From: Holdemanella sp. MSK.7.32
GTDB lineage: Bacteria > Bacillota_I > Bacilli_A > Erysipelotrichales > Erysipelotrichaceae
DNA: 11,098 nt
Reading direction: 5' to 3'
NCBI RefSeq assembly: GCF_024460475.1
Contig: NZ_JANFYN010000060.1
Coordinates: 1 to 11,098 of the forward strand
In this document: positions 7,761 through 11,098 of the stretch, piece by piece
Layout of the letters: each line of letters starts with the position of its first letter
Numbering within the stretch: the stretch's first letter is position 1
The notes under the pieces: generated by a model
Database searches by the model: none
What the model was told of the DNA's origin: nothing
Seen by the model: the letters and a program-made list of their open reading frames with translations, nothing else
Program-made: the position numbers and the translations under genes

Positions 7761-9683
7761 TTATCTATTCTTATTCTTAATCTTATGAACAATTCTACGA
7801 ATCAACAAAATCAGAAATACGATAAGTAAAATGACAACGAATACAATCGATACAATAATAGCTGTAAATTTATTTGGCTTTTTAATCAAGTCAATTATAT
7901 TCTTACTATCATCCACAACCTTATGCTCATGTGTTGAATCATAATATTTTGAAACATTGCTAATCCCATCACCATCCGTATCATCAAAAGAGCGCATATA
8001 TCTTGCAATCGCATCCCAAGCTTTTAGTTCTTTGCCATCTTCTTTAATGATATGATCCTCAAGGTTTTCAATTGGATTTCCATTCTTATCTTTAGGTTCA
8101 AGTGACAAAAGTCCATAAGACAATTTATTTACCGAACCAAGCATCTGACCTGTATATAAATCTGTCACAACATGATACAATTGATTATCTTGAATCTCAA
8201 TTCTTTGACCTTCTTTTGTAAGATAACAATCTGTAACTTTATTTAGAATCATTCGGTTTGGATTGTAGGTAAAATTAAGTCCACTACAATACAATCTTGC
8301 CGTTGTCATAAAATCAGAAACTGAAGCATCCACCTCGGCTGCAAGTTTCAACTCTTTTCCTGTAAGATATGTAGAAATCAAAGGATAACCAGCCATACCA
8401 TCTTTTCCAATTCCTAAAGAAAATGAATTATATACATTTTCTACGGTAATATCTCCTTTTGTATATGTATCTCGTATAGTTCCACTTGGAACAACGGCTA
8501 CATCGACTGAATCGACAGCATACGCAAATGAATCCGCAATAATTTGTCCTAGATTTGATTCTTCATGTTTTGAATATAATTCTTCTAAACTATTAAATTC
8601 AATATCATTTTGCGCAAGAACGCAATCTCTTGTATAACCAAAATCAGCAAGGTAATTTGTATCCACTGTATCCATTAATTCATCAATACGATTTTGTGTC
8701 TCCATATCCGGCTGTATATTTTCAGATACAGGAATTAGTTCATAAGAACTTAAATCCCAACGCTCCTTCGAATTCTGTTTCATTGAAAGAGAACCGATAT
8801 TTTTTCCATATTCCCCACAAGATACGATATATGTATTTTCATGTTGAATCGGTTCTTTTAATTCTGAATGCGTATGTCCACTGATGATTAAATCAATATC
8901 CTTTACATTCTTGGCAAGAAGTTCATCTTCCGATTTATTTTCATCTTCCCAAGTTCCACAGTGAGAAACACAAACGATCATATCCACTTTTTCTTTCTTC
9001 TTGATTTTTTCAACTGTATCTTTCACTGCCTCTACAGGATCTTTAAACAACAATTCACAAGTCGGTGCACATTCTAAAGAATCTTTTCCAAAAGCACCTG
9101 TAACAGCTATCTTTGTATCACCTTTTTGAATGACAACATAATCCTTTACTCCATAAGTTTCAAATCCGGACTGAATCTGTTTTTGACCTTTACTCAATCC
9201 AGACTTTTTCATGCCTGCCCAATCCACATTGCATACGACAAGATTGGGTATTGTTTCACCTGAAGCCTTGGCCGCCTTTAACATATTGGCCAAACCTTTT
9301 GAACGATAATCAAACTCATGATTCCCTAATGTTGTGACATCATATCCAAGATAGCCAAGCATTCTAAGTTCAGCTGCCTGCGTATCATATACTGTCTGAA
9401 TCAACGTTCCCATTGAGAAATCCCCACCATCCAATATTAGTGTATTTGGATTCTCCTTCTTTTGTTCATTAATTAATGTTTTAATTCTCGCAAAACCACC
9501 AACTTCTTGAAGTTCTCCATCTACATTTGTTGTGAAACTATCCAAATGAGAATGCGTATCATGTGTAAACATGACATCCACCTCTTTTGTATTTGATTCA
9601 GCATTCAATGGAGTAATTTGTGTAAGCGGCATCAACAATGTCGTCGCTAAAAAAAGCGACACGATTCGCTTCCTTATTATCAT
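7761..9683 (-). CDS. Secreted, membrane-anchored metallophosphatase/5'-nucleotidase (UshA/CpdB-like)
   Basis: Cell-surface enzyme expected to hydrolyse nucleotides or nucleotide-like phosphoesters, 640 residues. A signal peptide with likely cleavage after A28 (PLNA-ES) precedes a calcineurin-like two-metal domain (~33-300). All metal ligands are present: D42/H44 in HDTHSH, D85 in LDGGDFS, N121-H122 in GNHEFD, H241 in VSHCG, H270/H272 in SGHTHSE. A 5'-nucleotidase C-terminal domain covers ~345-560 (NLGQIIADSFAYA, VPSGTIRD). After it comes a DTDGDGISN loop (568-576) resembling a short calcium-binding motif. A C-terminal membrane helix (~607-629) with a basic tail follows. There is no LPXTG, so anchoring is by the helix. 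The start ATG 9681-9683 has GAGGAGAG upstream. Related enzymes salvage nucleosides or dampen host ATP signalling; exact substrate is inferred only as a class. Confidence 0.93.
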   Translation of the reverse strand: MIIRKRIVSLFLATTLLMPLTQITPLNAESNTKEVDVMFTHDTHSHLDSFTTNVDGELQEVGGFARIKTLINEQKKENPNTLILDGGDFSMGTLIQTVYDTQAAELRMLGYLGYDVTTLGNHEFDYRSKGLANMLKAAKASGETIPNLVVCNVDWAGMKKSGLSKGQKQIQSGFETYGVKDYVVIQKGDTKIAVTGAFGKDSLECAPTCELLFKDPVEAVKDTVEKIKKKEKVDMIVCVSHCGTWEDENKSEDELLAKNVKDIDLIISGHTHSELKEPIQHENTYIVSCGEYGKNIGSLSMKQNSKERWDLSSYELIPVSENIQPDMETQNRIDELMDTVDTNYLADFGYTRDCVLAQNDIEFNSLEELYSKHEESNLGQIIADSFAYAVDSVDVAVVPSGTIRDTYTKGDITVENVYNSFSLGIGKDGMAGYPLISTYLTGKELKLAAEVDASVSDFMTTARLYCSGLNFTYNPNRMILNKVTDCYLTKEGQRIEIQDNQLYHVVTDLYTGQMLGSVNKLSYGLLSLEPKDKNGNPIENLEDHIIKEDGKELKAWDAIARYMRSFDDTDGDGISNVSKYYDSTHEHKVVDDSKNIIDLIKKPNKFTAIIVSIVFVVILLIVFLILLIRRIVHKIKNKNR

Positions 9684-9719
9684 ATTATTCTCTCCTCATT
9701 ATGTATTCACCTACTTTTT

Positions 9720-9725
9720 AGTATA
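9720..9725 (-). promoter_or_regulatory. Possible -10 element of the nucleotidase gene
   Basis: TATACT on the minus strand lies 36 bases before the nucleotidase ATG. No good -35 is seen at 16-18 bases, so this is a weak call based on the hexamer and its position alone. Confidence 0.35.
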
Positions 9726-9762
9726 CGTGATTGAACACAAAAAGTACATGTTTTTTATCATT

Positions 9763-9776
9763 TGTAAGCGGTTATA
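9763..9776. promoter_or_regulatory. Catabolite-responsive (cre)-like site upstream of the nucleotidase gene
   Basis: TGTAAGCGGTTATA fits the CcpA operator consensus TGWAANCGNTNWCA at all defined positions but one (C changed to T). It lies about 37 bases upstream of the putative -10, in the only intergenic stretch before the nucleotidase. It also overlaps the stop codon of the toxin remnant, so chance resemblance is possible. Confidence 0.3.
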
Positions 9777-9852
9777 GTAAATAAAGGGATTCACAAAAAA
9801 AGTAGGCATTATCTGCAAATACATTTTCAGTAAATATTACTTTATAGTCCAT
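9772..9852 (-). pseudogene. Truncated RelE/ParE-type toxin remnant
   Basis: This 26-codon frame is not an intact gene. It starts with ATG 9850-9852, overlapping the last codons of the antitoxin gene by 11 bases, which is the standard antitoxin-toxin coupling. Its first residues, MDYKVIFTENVFAD, are the typical N-terminal strand of RelE/ParE-superfamily toxins in Bacillota (pattern YKVxxTExAxxDL). After about residue 14 the sequence no longer looks like the family (NAYFFCESLYLL), and TAA 9772-9774 ends it. Full toxins have about 90-105 residues, so the helices and the catalytic C-terminus are gone. A deletion fusing the toxin start to DNA upstream of the nucleotidase is the simplest explanation. 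Confidence 0.65.
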
Positions 9853-10135
9853 ATTTATTTCTAACGCTATCTATTGCTATATCTGCATCTATTACTTTTC
9901 CTTCTCTAGATTGAACACTAGAAGAAGCAAGTCTATCCAAAAATTCATCTTCAATCATAACTTTCATTTCATTTGTTTTATTGAATTTTTTTATTTTAAA
10001 AGGAATTCCACCATAAGCAACTGCTTGAGTTAAAAACATACGAATTGCGCTAGTGGTATCTGTACCCAATTCCTTAAATAATGCATCTGCCTTAGATTTC
10101 AAATCATCATCAACTCTTACTTGAATAGTAGACAT
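9842..10135 (-). CDS. RelB/DinJ-family type II antitoxin
   Basis: Small DNA-binding antitoxin of 97 residues, normal length. The N-terminal ribbon-helix-helix is clear: strand STIQVRVDDDLK (2-13), helix SKADALFKELG, then TTSAIRMFLTQAVAYGGIPF (27-46), the hallmark of the RelB/DinJ family. The C-terminal half is charged and would wrap the toxin. ATG 10133-10135 follows an excellent GGAGGTGAT at 10141-10149. In this family the antitoxin neutralises a RelE/YafQ-type mRNA interferase and represses its own operon. The partner toxin gene directly downstream survives only as a stub (9772-9852), so this antitoxin is an orphan unless a matching toxin is encoded elsewhere. Confidence 0.9.
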   Translation of the reverse strand: MSTIQVRVDDDLKSKADALFKELGTDTTSAIRMFLTQAVAYGGIPFKIKKFNKTNEMKVMIEDEFLDRLASSSVQSREGKVIDADIAIDSVRNKYGL

Positions 10136-10164
10136 ACAGCATCACCTCCATATTTAAATGGTAT

Positions 10165-10177
10165 GCAATTCCATTGC
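10165..10177. promoter_or_regulatory. Short inverted repeat, possible antitoxin operator
   Basis: GCAAT-TCC-ATTGC is a perfect 5-bp inverted repeat 30 bases upstream of the antitoxin start, where RelB/DinJ-type proteins usually bind for autoregulation. It is short and could be chance. I see no convincing -10/-35 pair in 10150-10260. Confidence 0.25.
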
Positions 10178-10260
10178 TAATGTACAGAAAAAGTATTTCT
10201 CATTAATTATTATTGCATTACTTTGTATCATATATGACATGTATAATTCTGTTGTCGAAT

Positions 10261-10500
10261 TCATAAATCAGTCGATAGCAACAGACTTTTATGAATTAAT
10301 TCATCATTTACATCTTTAAAATTCGCAGGATGATTATCAAAACATTGATAGTTACGTCTTGCAATCATCATAATCTTTTGTGTTGCATCTCTATCTACTG
10401 CATCATTATCCAAATGGAAAACAATTATTTGAACTTTGGGATTCCTTTCTGAATTAGGCAAAAAGAAAAGCACTACCAAATTTAGTAATGCTTCATACAG
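10261..10500 (-). pseudogene. Remnant of a DUF3991/Toprim-type mobile-element protein
   Basis: An 80-codon in-frame stretch ends at TGA 10261-10263 with no proper start. The segment VQIIVFHLDNDAVDRDATQ followed by NFKDVNDELI matches the C-terminal part of Toprim_2/DUF3991 proteins. These have a hydrophobic strand, an LDND acidic motif, a helix and a KDxND ending, and are usually carried by conjugative or mobilisable elements and plasmids. The N-terminal hundreds of residues are absent. The preceding LYEALLN may be the Toprim glutamate strand (E at 10492-10494), but it is only about 30 residues from LDND instead of roughly 50-60, suggesting an internal deletion. A TTG at 10477-10479 could be proposed as a start but has no good ribosome binding site. 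It is not expected to be functional. Confidence 0.6.
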
Positions 10501-11060
10501 TTATTTAATTATAGGTAAACCTAAACTGTTAATTGCTTTTTTAAATCGATTCCATAGTGGAGGATATTTGCTGATGCAACTCCATTCTTGTTTTGAATGT
10601 CCTTGTTTAATAATGATTGACCAGGTTGTTCCATCACAAATATCTAAATCATCATAGTTTCATTCTTTAATGTAGGATATATATTATGGATAAACTTCTT
10701 ATATTCCTTTTCAGTTAAATCAATACTTGTTTTGAATTCTAAAGTACCAATAGAATCTGAATAAGAAGCAATAAATCAATCTTTAATCTTTTTACAACAA
10801 TCTTTTGATATCCTTCATGAAAACCGCCAATTTCAAATTCAACTGAAGTAGTAGAAGTTTCATCAATAGGTAAGAATGGATAACAAACATCTTTATCACA
10901 ATTAAAACAATATCGAATTGGAGGTGGCATCTTTTTACCACGTACTAAATAAATTTTATGATTTTCTATATCTTTTTGAAGTTGAGTAGTCGTTTTTGGA
11001 ATTCCATAAACAATTTTTTGCCGTTTCATGACCACAATGAGGACAACGTATATGTGTCAA
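10501..11060 (-). pseudogene. Frameshifted zinc-ribbon protein gene
   Basis: Degraded gene for a small zinc-ribbon protein of about 185 residues and unknown function. The pieces read in order on the minus strand. From a TTG at 11058-11060, with AGAAGTGAT upstream, the first frame gives THIRCPHCGHETAK. A shift in the A6 run at 11014-11019 leads to IVYGIPKTTTQLQKDIENHK, then YCFNCDKD, then EFEIGGFHEGYQKIVVK. A second shift in the A5 run at 10789-10793 leads to FIASYSDSIGTLEF and TEKEYKKFIHNIYPTLK. A third near 10663-10675 leads to NYDDLDICDGTTWSIIIKQ and SKYPPLWNRFKKAI, ending at TAA 10501-10503. Two TGA codons (10776-10778, 10660-10662) also interrupt it. The CPHC and CFNC pairs would bind zinc, and the C-terminal DGTxW...YPPxW pattern recalls uncharacterised Bacillota proteins. 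Only the middle piece (10739-11035) is long enough to mimic a gene. Confidence 0.7.
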
Positions 11061-11098
11061 ATAAAATCACTTCTTTCTAGGAAACTATTTAATTTTCC

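Noticed and set aside
9829..9841. AGTAA-ATA-TTACT inverted repeat as a terminator after the antitoxin
   Set aside because: The stem is 5 bp, AT-rich and not followed by a T run; it also lies inside the toxin-stub frame.
10436..10657. 73-codon plus-strand frame
   Set aside because: It is antisense to the Toprim remnant and the zinc-ribbon C-terminus, both of which have recognisable protein patterns on the minus strand.
10660..10778. TGA read as tryptophan (alternative genetic code)
   Set aside because: The ATPase and second-adaptor genes here terminate at TGA within ATGA overlaps, and TGG serves for Trp, so the standard code applies.
10739..11035. 98-residue frame as an intact gene
   Set aside because: It starts from a GTG inside the gene, lacks the CPHC half of the zinc site visible in the neighbouring frame, and ends in a meaningless Leu/Ile run after a frameshift.
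11081..11098. GGAAA/TTTCC inverted repeat at the right edge as a mobile-element end
   Set aside because: The arms are only 5 bp, the window stops there, and no matching copy was seen at the other side of the decayed region.

Overview
The window is AT-rich with strong AGGAGG-type ribosome binding sites, hairpin plus T-run terminators and a Gram-positive cell-surface toolkit. Adaptors are anchored by an N-terminal membrane helix, and a secreted nucleotidase is held by a C-terminal helix. This points to a low-GC member of the Bacillota, plausibly a gut Erysipelotrichia- or Clostridia-like organism. The family-level guess is an impression, not a demonstrated placement.

Layout, left to right. (1) Bases 1-1076 (+): the 3' part of a membrane-bound XRE-type regulator with a cytoplasmic DNA-binding domain, three membrane helices and a DUF4825-like outer domain. 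(2) 1101-2747 (-): a SulP-family anion transporter with a STAS tail, convergent with (1); the two share a bidirectional terminator. (3) 2871-7702 (+): a tightly coupled four-gene MacAB-like ABC operon in the order adaptor, ATPase, second adaptor, permease. It diverges from the SulP gene. The two adaptors are paralogues, and the second carries an extra domain of about 200 residues inside its coiled-coil hairpin. (4) 7761-9683 (-): a secreted, membrane-anchored UshA/CpdB-like metallophosphatase/5'-nucleotidase, convergent with the operon and sharing its terminator. (5) 9772-11060 (-): decayed accessory DNA. It holds an intact RelB/DinJ-type antitoxin, a previously hidden 26-codon stub of its RelE/ParE-type toxin, a remnant of a Toprim (DUF3991-like) mobile-element protein, and a zinc-ribbon gene broken by three frameshifts and two TGA codons.

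Functionally, the centre encodes an export machine for an unknown substrate. The ATPase and the FtsX/MacB-type permease form the motor, and two different adaptors would extend it across the thick wall. No substrate gene, immunity gene or two-component system lies in the window, so the cargo cannot be named. The transporter, the nucleotidase and the sensor-like regulator all face the cell exterior, but nothing in the sequence ties them into one pathway. The right end looks like the eroded edge of a mobile element.

No stretch above 300 bases lacks a gene or gene remnant. I see no tRNA, rRNA, CRISPR array or insertion sequence.
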